This document shows positions 6,471-14,095 of a stretch of DNA of 15,167 nt, piece after piece. The DNA lies in NCBI GenBank assembly GCA_910577165.1, contig CAJTLX010000005.1, positions 1-15,167 on the forward strand. The letters run 5' to 3'. The notes below the pieces were generated by a model. The model made no database searches. It saw only the letters and a list, made by a program, of their open reading frames with translations, and was not told the origin of the DNA. How positions within the stretch are numbered: position 1 is the first letter of the stretch; every line of letters begins with the position of its first letter. The stretch is from an uncultured Lachnospiraceae bacterium. GTDB taxonomy: Bacteria > Bacillota > Clostridia > Lachnospirales > Lachnospiraceae. A program made the position numbers and the translations under genes.

Positions 6471-8975
6471 ATGGATTGGGAAAAGTGTGCGGCATGGCAG
6501 ACAGAATTATTGTTGGATAAACTTTCTGAGGAAGAAATCTCTCTTCGCTGGGAGGTGTATCCGAAAGGGGATGCAAAATATAAATTATACTGGTCGGACA
6601 GGAATACCAAGGGGATGCAGTATCGCTGTATTTATTGCGGGGAGAATCCCTATTTTTGCTTTCGGCGTTCAACGCATATTTCCCATTACTTTCGTCTGGC
6701 ACTTCTTATACATGGCGAGGAATTTATCTGTGCAACGCTAAAGACCCCGGTGGGACGTGTACTTCGTGAGCAGCTGGAAAATTTAAATCGCGGACTTGTC
6801 GCCATGTGTGTTGAGGATGGGATTTTTCTCTCCTGGCGGCTGATGCGAAATGAGGTGAGCGGGTATACAAAAACAGGGCTTTCAGGAATAAATTTTAAAG
6901 TGTTGCGAAACGGGAAAGAGATTGGAGAGGTATACGACAGTACAAATTACCTTGATCCGCAGGGAAAGGTGGAGGATCTGTATGAGGTGTGCCCGATCTT
7001 AGATGGGGAGAAAGAAGGAACTGGACCTCTTCTCTCCGAACAGGTAAGAGCATTTCCTTCCGGAAAAAATTATTATGATCTTCCGGTTTGCCGTCCAGCG
7101 GGGGGTGTGACCCCGGCAGGCGAAGCCTACGAATACCATATCAACGATATGAGTGTCGGGGATGTGGACGGGGATGGGGATTACGAATATATTGTTAAAT
7201 GGGATCCGGATAATTCCAAGGATGTATCACAAAAAGGTTATACCGGACACTGTATTCTGGATTGCTATAAATTTGATGGAACACTGTTGTGGCGACTTGA
7301 TCTGGGGGAGAATATTCGGGCGGGTGCGCATTATACGCAGTTTATGGTATTTGATTTTGACGGGGATGGGAGAGCGGAGCTTTCAGTAAAGACTGCACCG
7401 GGAACGAAGATACTGCGACCGTTTACCAGGGAGGATTTTGATCCTGGGTTTGATGAGGAGATAATTAACGGTCAGAGAATGCGCTGGCATTATATTACCC
7501 TGCCGCCGCAGGCAAAAGAGGCAGGATTTTCTCACTCCGACTCCTATGTTTGCAGCAGAACGTCTTACCGGGAATATCTGGTTCATGTATTTATGGAATG
7601 GCAGGATTATGAGGAGGTAAAGCGGGGCGAATGGCCGAGAACCCTGGAGGAATGTTTTGGAAGCCTGGCAGAATCGCTTCAGAAAAAATCTTATCCGCTG
7701 TCAAGAGAAGATGCCGAATCGATGGTTGATTTTTTTCTCTATCAGTACGCGCCTTTTCGCAGCGAGAAAAACCGGCTCTGGGAGGTGGAAGGATTTGTGT
7801 ACGAAGGACCGGAATTTCTGACCATGTTTTACGGTGATGGAAGGGAAGCGGAAACTATTGAATTTCCATTTCCGCGCATGGATGATGGGCTGCGCTGGGG
7901 GGATTATGCGATGGAGCGCATTGAACCCTGCAACCGTGTGGATCGTTTTCTTTCGGGTGTTGCCTATCTTGACGGAGAACATCCATCGCTGATTGTGTGC
8001 CGGGGATATTATACGCGTGCCTGCATTGCCGCCTACGATTTTGTGGACGGAAAGCATCGGAAACGCTTTTTTATAGATTCGGGCTTTGTATCAATGAAAA
8101 ATCCATTCTGTGATTCTCCGCACACAAAAAGAGGCAGCGATCCCATTTACGGCGCGCTTGCGGGACAGGGAAATCATAGCCTTTCCACAGCGGATATTGA
8201 CGGCGATGGGTATCAGGAAATTATTTATGGCGCGGCAGCGATCGACCATGACGGAAGTTTAAAATATTCTTCCTACGGAAAACTTCCCGATGGGCGGGAA
8301 GCAAAATTAGGGCATGGCGATGCGATCCATGTGGCAAAGATTGATCCGGACCGACCGGGATATGAGATTTTTCATGTGTTTGAGGGAGCTAAGGAAGCTC
8401 CTTACGGCTACGCGCTCTGTGATGCGGAAACCGGGCAGGTACTCTGGGGAGCCTATGTCCCGCGCGATCTAGGCCGCTGCATGGTCGGGGATATCGCGCC
8501 GGGGGTGAGAGGATTGCAATGCTTTATCCATCAGGTATTTGACTGTAAGGGAAACCCGCTTTCGCTTGCCGCACCGGGGACAAACCAGTCTGTGCGTTTT
8601 GCTGCCGATCTCTCCACACAGTTTATTGACGGGGCGGACTATGTGGGTGGAGCGCATAAAGGGATTGTCAATGATCTTACTCATGGGGTTATCCTGGTGC
8701 CGGAGGATGTGCGCACAAATAATGGCACAAAGGGAAATCCCTGTCTGGTGGCGGATATCCTGGGAGATTTTAGAGAGGAAATCTTGTATCGGCGCGCGGA
8801 TGATAATGCAGTTCGAATCTATTTTGCCGATGAAGTGACAGTACATAAACTTTTTACGCTGATGCATGATACTATGTACCGCACGGGTGTGGCGTGGCAA
8901 AATAATTGTTATAATCAGCCCTGCTACACCAAATTCTATCTGGCCTCGGATATGGAGTGGGATATGGTAAGATAA
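6471..8975 (+). CDS. PL11-type rhamnogalacturonan lyase, probably cytoplasmic
   Basis: Polysaccharide lyase family 11 enzymes cleave the rhamnose-galacturonate backbone of pectin rhamnogalacturonan I by beta-elimination in a calcium-rich beta-propeller. The 834-residue product shows typical blocks: LNRGLVAMCVEDGIFLSWRLM at about residue 105, three Ca-binding-type DxDGDG motifs starting at D231, D295 and D575, the stretches from GYTGHCILDCYKFDGTLLWR and GVAYLDGEHPSLIVCRGYY, GQGNHSLSTADIDGDGYQE, GHGDAIHVAKIDPDRPGYEI and a C-terminal YNQPCYTKFYL. About 105 residues precede the canonical fold and resemble a small beta-rich (Fn3-like) module. There is no signal peptide or membrane segment, so it probably acts on imported oligosaccharides, like B. 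subtilis YesX. The start has GAAGGGAG 8 bases upstream. No transporter or other pectin genes are adjacent. Confidence 0.88.
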   Translation: MDWEKCAAWQTELLLDKLSEEEISLRWEVYPKGDAKYKLYWSDRNTKGMQYRCIYCGENPYFCFRRSTHISHYFRLALLIHGEEFICATLKTPVGRVLREQLENLNRGLVAMCVEDGIFLSWRLMRNEVSGYTKTGLSGINFKVLRNGKEIGEVYDSTNYLDPQGKVEDLYEVCPILDGEKEGTGPLLSEQVRAFPSGKNYYDLPVCRPAGGVTPAGEAYEYHINDMSVGDVDGDGDYEYIVKWDPDNSKDVSQKGYTGHCILDCYKFDGTLLWRLDLGENIRAGAHYTQFMVFDFDGDGRAELSVKTAPGTKILRPFTREDFDPGFDEEIINGQRMRWHYITLPPQAKEAGFSHSDSYVCSRTSYREYLVHVFMEWQDYEEVKRGEWPRTLEECFGSLAESLQKKSYPLSREDAESMVDFFLYQYAPFRSEKNRLWEVEGFVYEGPEFLTMFYGDGREAETIEFPFPRMDDGLRWGDYAMERIEPCNRVDRFLSGVAYLDGEHPSLIVCRGYYTRACIAAYDFVDGKHRKRFFIDSGFVSMKNPFCDSPHTKRGSDPIYGALAGQGNHSLSTADIDGDGYQEIIYGAAAIDHDGSLKYSSYGKLPDGREAKLGHGDAIHVAKIDPDRPGYEIFHVFEGAKEAPYGYALCDAETGQVLWGAYVPRDLGRCMVGDIAPGVRGLQCFIHQVFDCKGNPLSLAAPGTNQSVRFAADLSTQFIDGADYVGGAHKGIVNDLTHGVILVPEDVRTNNGTKGNPCLVADILGDFREEILYRRADDNAVRIYFADEVTVHKLFTLMHDTMYRTGVAWQNNCYNQPCYTKFYLASDMEWDMVR

Positions 8976-9006
8976 TGGGAAAAATTTAACGGCTAAGGGG
9001 ATTGGA

Positions 9007-9034
9007 CCACTTTAAAAGTGGGGACTTCTTTTAT
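9007..9034 (+). terminator. Probable terminator after the lyase gene
   Basis: CCACTT and AAGTGG (9007-9021) form a compact hairpin followed by a T-rich stretch ending in CTTCTTTT. It lies 31 bases after the stop. The stem is short and the T-run does not begin immediately, so efficiency is uncertain. Confidence 0.5.
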
Positions 9035-9097
9035 CACAAACAACCCGCCCCACGGACATTTCTATTATTCGTAGAACGGGTTGTTGCTATGTGGTAA
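9031..9097. repeat. Long imperfect inverted repeat between convergent genes
   Basis: A 17-base arm (9031-9047, ending in AACAACCCG) pairs with CGGGTTGTT (9077-9085) and then with TGTGGTAA (9090-9097), with a 4-base bulge on the right side and one G-U pair. The loop is 29 bases. It lies between the 3' ends of the lyase and the foldase and may protect or terminate either transcript. CCCCAC (9048-9053) could alternatively pair with GTGGGG (9018-9023). Confidence 0.6.
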
Positions 9098-9166
9098 AGC
9101 ACGAATTTTTAATTTTGCCGGAAATTTTTATTTCTTTGATTTGGGAAATTCTTTACTTTTGGAAAA

Positions 9167-10408
9167 TCAGGAATTCTCGTCGGAGTTTTCTTCCTCTTCC
9201 GTATTGGAATCTTCCTCATCTCCAAGATTGAGATCCTTTAAGTTCAGGTGGTCTTTAGCATCATTTAATTCATATCCCTCGATAAGTTCGTTCACATAGG
9301 CTCTTGTTTTTTCGGATGCAATTGTGTCGGAGATCGTTTCGTCCACAGTATCCGGCTTCTCTCTCATATTGAAGAGGACGATATGGTATGCCGTCGTATC
9401 CTCGATGGCAGTGATCTCATTTTCTTTGCGCGCATCGTCAAAAAGCCAGTCGCGGTAGACGGAATGTGCGTTTGCATAGGTGGATTCCTGGTAGGCGGAG
9501 GCATCCTCTGCCGCGTAAGTTTCCGCCTGTGCCTCGGTCGCATATGCTCTGCACAGCGTCAGGAAATCTTCTCCTGCCTGGTAACGCGAAATAAATTCGT
9601 CCGCCTTCTCTTTTGCTGTGGCAAGTGCGGCAGTCTTTTGCTCGTCGGTTGCATCCTCAGGAATGTCCGCCTGTAAATCAAAGAGGGAGAAATGAACCTT
9701 GTCGTAATCCTTTTTGTTTTCATTGTAGCGTTCTTCAACTTCGGTGGATTCTGGCTTGTTTCCCTCAAAAAGGTGGGAATAATATGCCTGTGCGGTGAGG
9801 AATGTAGTCACACAGTCTTCCAGGGAGGACTGTGTCGCATAGGAGCCAAACATATTTTTTAAATAGGTTTTCAGGGTGATGCTCTGTGCGGTGGCTGCCT
9901 CAGTCATCTGTGAGTAGAAATCGTCGTAATCCTCCTTCACATCGTAAGAAAAACCAGTCTTTTTTGCATCGTCTGCCAATGCGAGATACTGGCGAATATT
10001 CGTGGCAGTCATCTGGTCAAAATACTGCTGCCAGGTTGTGTTCTCGTCAAAATTCTGGGAGGCAAAACTCTTTGTCGTATCCAACCCAATCAGTGACAGA
10101 ATCTGAGCATACTGGGTTAAATAAGAATTTACGCCATAGCCATAATAGAAATCATACTCAATCTTTGAAACCGAATGATCCCCGATGCGGATATATTCGC
10201 CTTTGGCACTGATACGTTTGGTGAGGGGTACAGCCACAAGGATGATTACAATAAGCATGAGTACTGCGATCGCGGTGATGCGGGTGATCAGGTTTTGACG
10301 TTTTTCGCGCTCCTGTGCTTCCTTCCTGGCCTGCATTTTGCGATCATATTTGGTCATTTTCTTTTCAGCCGTCTTCTCTTCCGGCGTTTGACTCTTCTGG
10401 TTTCCCAT
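9167..10408 (-). CDS. Membrane-anchored SurA/PrsA/PpiC-like peptidyl-prolyl isomerase or foldase
   Basis: The 413-residue product resembles extracytoplasmic foldases that assist folding of secreted proteins. Residues 1-39 are highly charged and lysine/arginine-rich (cytoplasmic). Residues about 40-62 form one hydrophobic helix (LITRITAIAVLMLIVIILVAV), and the rest is predicted outside. A helical SurA_N-type region spans about 75-225. A PpiC/parvulin-like domain spans about 230-350, with the KVHFSLFDL strand and TAYHIVLFNMREKPD near its end. The tail is very acidic. Unlike PrsA it has no lipobox cysteine and is anchored by a transmembrane helix. The ATG at 10408 has GGAGG 7 bases upstream; an in-frame GTG 33 bases further upstream lacks this. 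It is a single gene, convergent with the lyase. Whether isomerase activity is retained is unknown. Confidence 0.82.
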   Translation of the reverse strand: MGNQKSQTPEEKTAEKKMTKYDRKMQARKEAQEREKRQNLITRITAIAVLMLIVIILVAVPLTKRISAKGEYIRIGDHSVSKIEYDFYYGYGVNSYLTQYAQILSLIGLDTTKSFASQNFDENTTWQQYFDQMTATNIRQYLALADDAKKTGFSYDVKEDYDDFYSQMTEAATAQSITLKTYLKNMFGSYATQSSLEDCVTTFLTAQAYYSHLFEGNKPESTEVEERYNENKKDYDKVHFSLFDLQADIPEDATDEQKTAALATAKEKADEFISRYQAGEDFLTLCRAYATEAQAETYAAEDASAYQESTYANAHSVYRDWLFDDARKENEITAIEDTTAYHIVLFNMREKPDTVDETISDTIASEKTRAYVNELIEGYELNDAKDHLNLKDLNLGDEEDSNTEEEENSDENS

Positions 10409-10415
10409 TTTATTT

Positions 10416-10420
10416 CCTCC
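10416..10420 (-). promoter_or_regulatory. Ribosome binding site fixing the foldase start
   Basis: On the minus strand GGAGG sits 7 bases before the ATG at 10408-10406. This decides against the upstream in-frame GTG at 10441. Confidence 0.85.
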
Positions 10421-10516
10421 ATTTCTTTGCAAGTTTATCACCTGCGATTTTGTTCCATGTTATCTTACACGATCTTGTGAAAATATTAAAGTGATTTCAC
10501 AGATAATTCATGAATT

Positions 10517-10546
10517 TTTACATGGTAATTGTTGTTATGGTATAAT
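10517..10546 (+). promoter_or_regulatory. Sigma-A promoter with extended -10, entering the repeat block
   Basis: TTTACA (10517-10522) and TATAAT (10541-10546) are separated by 18 bases, and TGG before the -10 gives the extended TGnTATAAT form. The -10 lies in the left arm of the first palindrome, so transcription would begin near 10553 inside that dyad and read the tandem repeats toward the DUF3783 gene. Confidence 0.75.
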
Positions 10547-10778
10547 GTCGGCAGACATTATATCTGCGCTGATTCGCATTCGACCGAAAGGAGAATAATT
10601 TCTTCTGCGAATCGTGTGCATCATTTATCATGTTCAAAGAACATGGTATAATGTCGGCAGACATTATACCTGCGCTGATTCGCATTCGACCGAAGGGAAA
10701 ATAATTTCTTCTGCGAATCGTGCGCATCATTTATCATGTTCAAAGAACATGGTATAATGTCGGCAGACATTATACCAT
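10537..10778 (+). repeat. 106-bp tandem repeat, two full copies plus a partial third
   Basis: Copies lie at 10537-10642 and 10643-10748, with a 30-base partial copy at 10749-10778. The full copies differ at 4 of 106 positions. Each full unit holds three dyads. The first joins GGTATAATGTC to GACATTATACC over GGCA. The second joins GCGC-T-GATTCGCA to TGCGAATC-GT-GYGC across about 27 bases. The third joins CATGTTC to GAACATG over AAA. The partial copy keeps only the first dyad, extended to 13 bp. One difference (T/C at 10617/10723) preserves a stem as G-U or G-C. No convincing protein is encoded on either strand. It could be a tandem small-RNA locus, a promoter-operator array or a small noncoding mobile repeat. 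Confidence 0.92.
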
Positions 10779-10835
10779 AGTTTATTGTTGGTGCATAGAG
10801 AAAAATTTTTAAGATTTTTATAAAGTTTTCGGTTC

Positions 10836-10864
10836 TTTACATCGGTTTGCCAAATTGTTATAAT
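10836..10864 (+). promoter_or_regulatory. Sigma-A promoter of the DUF3783-GTPase/NYN-ADPRH operon
   Basis: TTTACA (10836-10841) and the perfect TATAAT (10859-10864) are 17 bases apart, about 43 bases before the first start codon. It is the closest promoter to the operon; the promoter at 10517 may add read-through. Confidence 0.88.
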
Positions 10865-10906
10865 GATAAATAAAGAGGATGAAGAAAAGAAAGGGTGAAA
10901 ATTTTA

Positions 10907-11299
10907 ATGGCAAGATTGTTTGTGTTTGGTGTGCAGGCAGAGGAGTTTACAAAAATAAAAGTGGCTGCCGCCGCGCTAAAACTGCGCGCGGAGATGGTTC
11001 CAGTATTTTTATATAGACAAAAGATTGGGGTATTGGCACAGAGTAAATTAGAGAGCCTTGCAGAGGCAGTACAGATGGGTGAGGAGGAAGAACTATACCG
11101 GGGAGAGCCGGGGAGTGAAAGTATGCTTTTGATGTGTGAATTTTCAGAGAAACAGGTGGATAAATTACTTGCCTCACTAAAGCGGCAGGGGACGAGGGTG
11201 GATTATAAAGCGGTGCTAACCCTCACAAATGCAAAATGGAATGTGCTGCGGCTCTTTGCGGAACTTGCCAGAGAAAAGACCGCCTACGGGAAGGAATAA
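10907..11299 (+). CDS. DUF3783 domain-containing protein
   Basis: This 130-residue soluble protein has no known biochemical role. Its C-terminal half, from about residue 70 (MLLMCEFSEKQVDKLLASL, then GTRVDYKAVLTLTNAKWNVLRLFAELAREKTAY), fits the DUF3783 pattern: an F/S-x-x-Q/R-x-D-x-L-L helix, the K-A-V-x-T-x-T-N strand and a W-x-x-x-x-L-x-x-E-L helix. The N-terminal half looks like a small alpha/beta module. There are no membrane segments or catalytic motifs. I chose the ATG at 10907, with AAGGG about 11 bases upstream; an in-frame GTG at 10895 is possible. It ends 7 bp before the GTPase-nuclease fusion, so the two are very probably co-transcribed. The domain call is from memory of the family pattern. 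Confidence 0.8.
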   Translation: MARLFVFGVQAEEFTKIKVAAAALKLRAEMVPVFLYRQKIGVLAQSKLESLAEAVQMGEEEELYRGEPGSESMLLMCEFSEKQVDKLLASLKRQGTRVDYKAVLTLTNAKWNVLRLFAELAREKTAYGKE

Positions 11300-11306
11300 A
11301 CGCGCT

Positions 11307-14075
11307 ATGAAAAAGATTGTAATTGGGATACTCGCACATGTGGATGCCGGGAAAACAACATTGTCGGAAGCATTTTTATACAAGGCGGGCAGTATACGAA
11401 AACTTGGGCGCGTTGATCATCGAGATGCGTTTTTAGATACGGATATGCAGGAGCGGGAGAGGGGCATTACGATCTATTTAAAACAGGCGAGGCTTTCCTT
11501 TGGGGAGATGGAGATGATTTTGTTGGATACGCCGGGACATATGGACTTCTCGGCAGAAATGGAGCGAAGCCTTGGTGTGCTTGACTATGCGGTGCTGGTG
11601 GTAAATGGTACGGATGGTGTTCAGGCTCACACCGAAACACTATGGAAACTTCTCGCACATTATAAGATTCCAACCTTTATTTTTGTAAATAAGATGGATC
11701 TTGCCGGGGCGGATAAGGAAACGCGCATGATTCATTTAAAATCCAGACTCTCGGAGGAATGTGTGGACTTTTCTTTACAGGATCACAAGAAATTTTGTGA
11801 AGAACTGGCACTTTGTTCAGAGGAGCTTTTAAATGCCTATATGGAGAGGGAAGATCTCACGAAAGAGGAGATCGCGGAGGCGATCCGTAAAAGGAAAATA
11901 TTTCCAGTATATTTTGGTTCAGCATTAAAGCTTTCCGGCGTGGAGGAATTGCTTTCCGGGATGGAACACTACAGTATAAAGAAAAATTATCCGGAGAAGT
12001 TCGGCGCGAAAATCTACAAAATTGAGCGGGATGAGCAGGGTAAGCGGCTCACCTTTATGAAGATCACTGGGGGAAGTCTTAATGTGCGCCAGAGCATAGA
12101 ATATGAGGATTTGTCGGGGGAACAGACAAAGCTTAACGAGAAGATTGATCAGATTAGACTGTATAGCGGGGCGAAGTTTAAGACTGCGGAATCTGTGTGT
12201 GCGGGGGAGATCTGCGCGGTAACGGGGCTTAGTGCGACCCGCGCAGGACAGGGGCTTGGATGGCAGGGGGGAGAAGGTACTCCGATAATGACCCCAGTGA
12301 TGACCTACCGTGTGATCCTTCCTGCCGGATGTGATGCGATCGTAATGCTAAAACGTTTTCGCGAACTCGCAGAGGAGGAACCTCTTCTGCATATTCGCTA
12401 TGAGCCTCTCCTGCAGGAAATTCATGTGCAGCTGATGGGACAAGTACAGATTGAGGTGTTGGTAAATAAGATTAAGGAACGCTTTGGCGTTGAGGTGAAG
12501 TTTGATGCGGGGAGTATTTTATATCGGGAAACCATTAAAGAGCCGGTTCTTGGAATGGGACATTACGAACCACTAAGACATTACGCAGAAGTTCATCTGC
12601 TACTCAGTCCGGGTGCACCGGGCAGCGGTCTGATATTTGATACGGTCTGTTTGGAGGATACACTTGAAAAAAACTGGCAACGACTTATCCTGACTCATTT
12701 GGCGGAGCGGGAGCATCTAGGTGTGCTGACCGGATCGCCCATTACCGATATGAAGATTACTCTTGTGGCGGGGAGAGCACATATCAAGCATACCGAGGGA
12801 GGCGATTTTAGACAGGCGACCTATCGGGCAGTGCGTCATGGACTGATGCACGCAAAAAGTGTTTTGCTGGAACCGTACTACAAATTTCGAATGGAATTGC
12901 CCACGGAGGCTGTCGGGCGGGCAATGACAGATGTGGAGCGGATGTGCGGCAAATGCAGTGCACCGGAGGCAAGCGGGGACGGGATGATGCTTTGCGGCAG
13001 TGCGCCGGTGGCAAAGATGCAGGGCTATGCTGCGGAGTTTGCTGCCTACACGCGCGGGAGGGGACGATTTTTTTGTCAGGCAGCGGGATACGCGCCCTGT
13101 CACAATCCGGAGGAAGTGATAGGGGAGTGTGGCTATCAGCCAGAAGCGGATCTGGAAAATTCTGCCGATTCAATTTTCTGCTCCCATGGGGCGGGAATTT
13201 TGGTGCCGTGGCAGCAGGCGGCAAATTTTATGCATCTTGAGGCAATACTGATTCCCTACAGGACAACAGAAGAGTCTGAACTTTTATCAAAAGATAACAG
13301 ACAGGAAGCGGAGGTAAAAAAAAACGTCCGTAAAGAGGAGGACTCTCTCGGTGCTGCCTATGCAGCGGACAAAGAACTAGAGGAAATTTTTATAAAAACC
13401 TTCGGGGAGATCAAGAGGCGTGTCCCGGTGGGGGCAACTACTTTGGGGGAGGAAAAAGAAAAAAGAACAAATGCGGCGCGAAAGCAGGAAGCACTGGACA
13501 AAAGACAGACGGAGCGTTCAGTTGAATTTATCAAGGAACACACGAAAAACTGCCTTCCTGAATATCTTCTTGTAGATGGCTACAACGTAATTTTTGCCTG
13601 GGAGGAATTAAGGCAGTTAGCCGAGGAAAATTTAGAGTCCGCAAGGGGGAAACTGATGGATATTTTGTGCAATTACCAGGGATTTACCAACTATCGCATT
13701 ATCTTAGTATTTGATGCGTATCGGGTAAAGGGAAATCCCGGCGAGGTAGTAAAATATCACAATATTCACGTTGTCTATACAAAGGAGGCAGAAACTGCGG
13801 ATATGTATATTGAGAAAGTTTCGCGTGAACTTGGGCACAAATACCATGTCACGGTGGCAACTTCGGATGGGCTGGAACAATTGATTGTTATTGGGCAGGG
13901 TGCAGTGCGTATGTCATCGCGCGAATTAAAAGAGGAGGTGGAGCGCGTGGCGGGAAAATACCGGATGGAGTATAGGAAAGGGCAAGAAGGGAAAAATTCC
14001 CAGATCCGCGACGCGCTGGGAAGGGCATTAAACAATATATCGCTTGGGGAGTTAGAGGAAAAAAAGGATTCTTAA
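11307..14075 (+). CDS. Tet(M)/EF-G-like ribosomal GTPase fused to a YacP/Rae1-type NYN nuclease domain
   Basis: This 922-residue protein combines two ribosome-directed modules. Residues 1 to about 650 align with ribosomal protection GTPases of the Tet(M) group: AHVDAGKTT (10-18), RGIT (52-55), DTPGH (74-78), NKMD (128-131), EF-G-like domains II-V, and LLEPYYKFRMELPTEAVGRAMTDVE-type blocks. The tip loop reads AHIKHTEGGDFR (491-502) rather than the YSPVSTPADFR of Tet(M). Residues about 650-745 are a charged linker. From about 752 a NYN/PIN-like domain matches YacP (Rae1): VDGYN (D757), VFDAYRVKG (D803), KEAETADMYIEK (D832), VATSD..EQ (D854) and GQGAVRMSSRELKEEV. Rae1 of B. subtilis cleaves mRNA in the ribosomal A site. 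The ATG at 11307 is chosen by homology, with AAGGA 11 bases upstream. It lies between the DUF3783 and ADP-ribosylglycohydrolase genes. Tetracycline resistance is not implied. Confidence 0.9.
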   Translation: MKKIVIGILAHVDAGKTTLSEAFLYKAGSIRKLGRVDHRDAFLDTDMQERERGITIYLKQARLSFGEMEMILLDTPGHMDFSAEMERSLGVLDYAVLVVNGTDGVQAHTETLWKLLAHYKIPTFIFVNKMDLAGADKETRMIHLKSRLSEECVDFSLQDHKKFCEELALCSEELLNAYMEREDLTKEEIAEAIRKRKIFPVYFGSALKLSGVEELLSGMEHYSIKKNYPEKFGAKIYKIERDEQGKRLTFMKITGGSLNVRQSIEYEDLSGEQTKLNEKIDQIRLYSGAKFKTAESVCAGEICAVTGLSATRAGQGLGWQGGEGTPIMTPVMTYRVILPAGCDAIVMLKRFRELAEEEPLLHIRYEPLLQEIHVQLMGQVQIEVLVNKIKERFGVEVKFDAGSILYRETIKEPVLGMGHYEPLRHYAEVHLLLSPGAPGSGLIFDTVCLEDTLEKNWQRLILTHLAEREHLGVLTGSPITDMKITLVAGRAHIKHTEGGDFRQATYRAVRHGLMHAKSVLLEPYYKFRMELPTEAVGRAMTDVERMCGKCSAPEASGDGMMLCGSAPVAKMQGYAAEFAAYTRGRGRFFCQAAGYAPCHNPEEVIGECGYQPEADLENSADSIFCSHGAGILVPWQQAANFMHLEAILIPYRTTEESELLSKDNRQEAEVKKNVRKEEDSLGAAYAADKELEEIFIKTFGEIKRRVPVGATTLGEEKEKRTNAARKQEALDKRQTERSVEFIKEHTKNCLPEYLLVDGYNVIFAWEELRQLAEENLESARGKLMDILCNYQGFTNYRIILVFDAYRVKGNPGEVVKYHNIHVVYTKEAETADMYIEKVSRELGHKYHVTVATSDGLEQLIVIGQGAVRMSSRELKEEVERVAGKYRMEYRKGQEGKNSQIRDALGRALNNISLGELEEKKDS

Positions 14076-14095
14076 ACTAGAAGGGGGGACAGAGA

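Noticed and set aside
6290..6520. 76-codon frame beginning ATGGCAG
   Set aside because: Its first codons lie within the terminator hairpin and it overlaps the well-supported start of the lyase gene.
9081..9299. 72-codon plus-strand frame
   Set aside because: It is antisense to the 3' end of the foldase gene, with composition reflecting its acidic tail.
10629..10645. LexA/SOS-type operator in CATGTTC-AAA-GAACATG
   Set aside because: The half-sites are in the opposite order from the Gram-positive SOS box (GAAC-4-GTTC).
10518..10730. 70-codon minus-strand frame across the 106-bp repeats
   Set aside because: It simply reads through repeat palindromes, has no ribosome binding site and no recognisable protein features.
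10537..10778. CRISPR array
   Set aside because: The unit is a contiguous 106-bp tandem repeat without unique spacers, and no cas genes are near.
11307..14075. Plain tetracycline resistance gene of the tet(M) class
   Set aside because: The tip-loop motif differs, a large NYN domain is fused, and the local context is chromosomal with no mobile-element genes in view.
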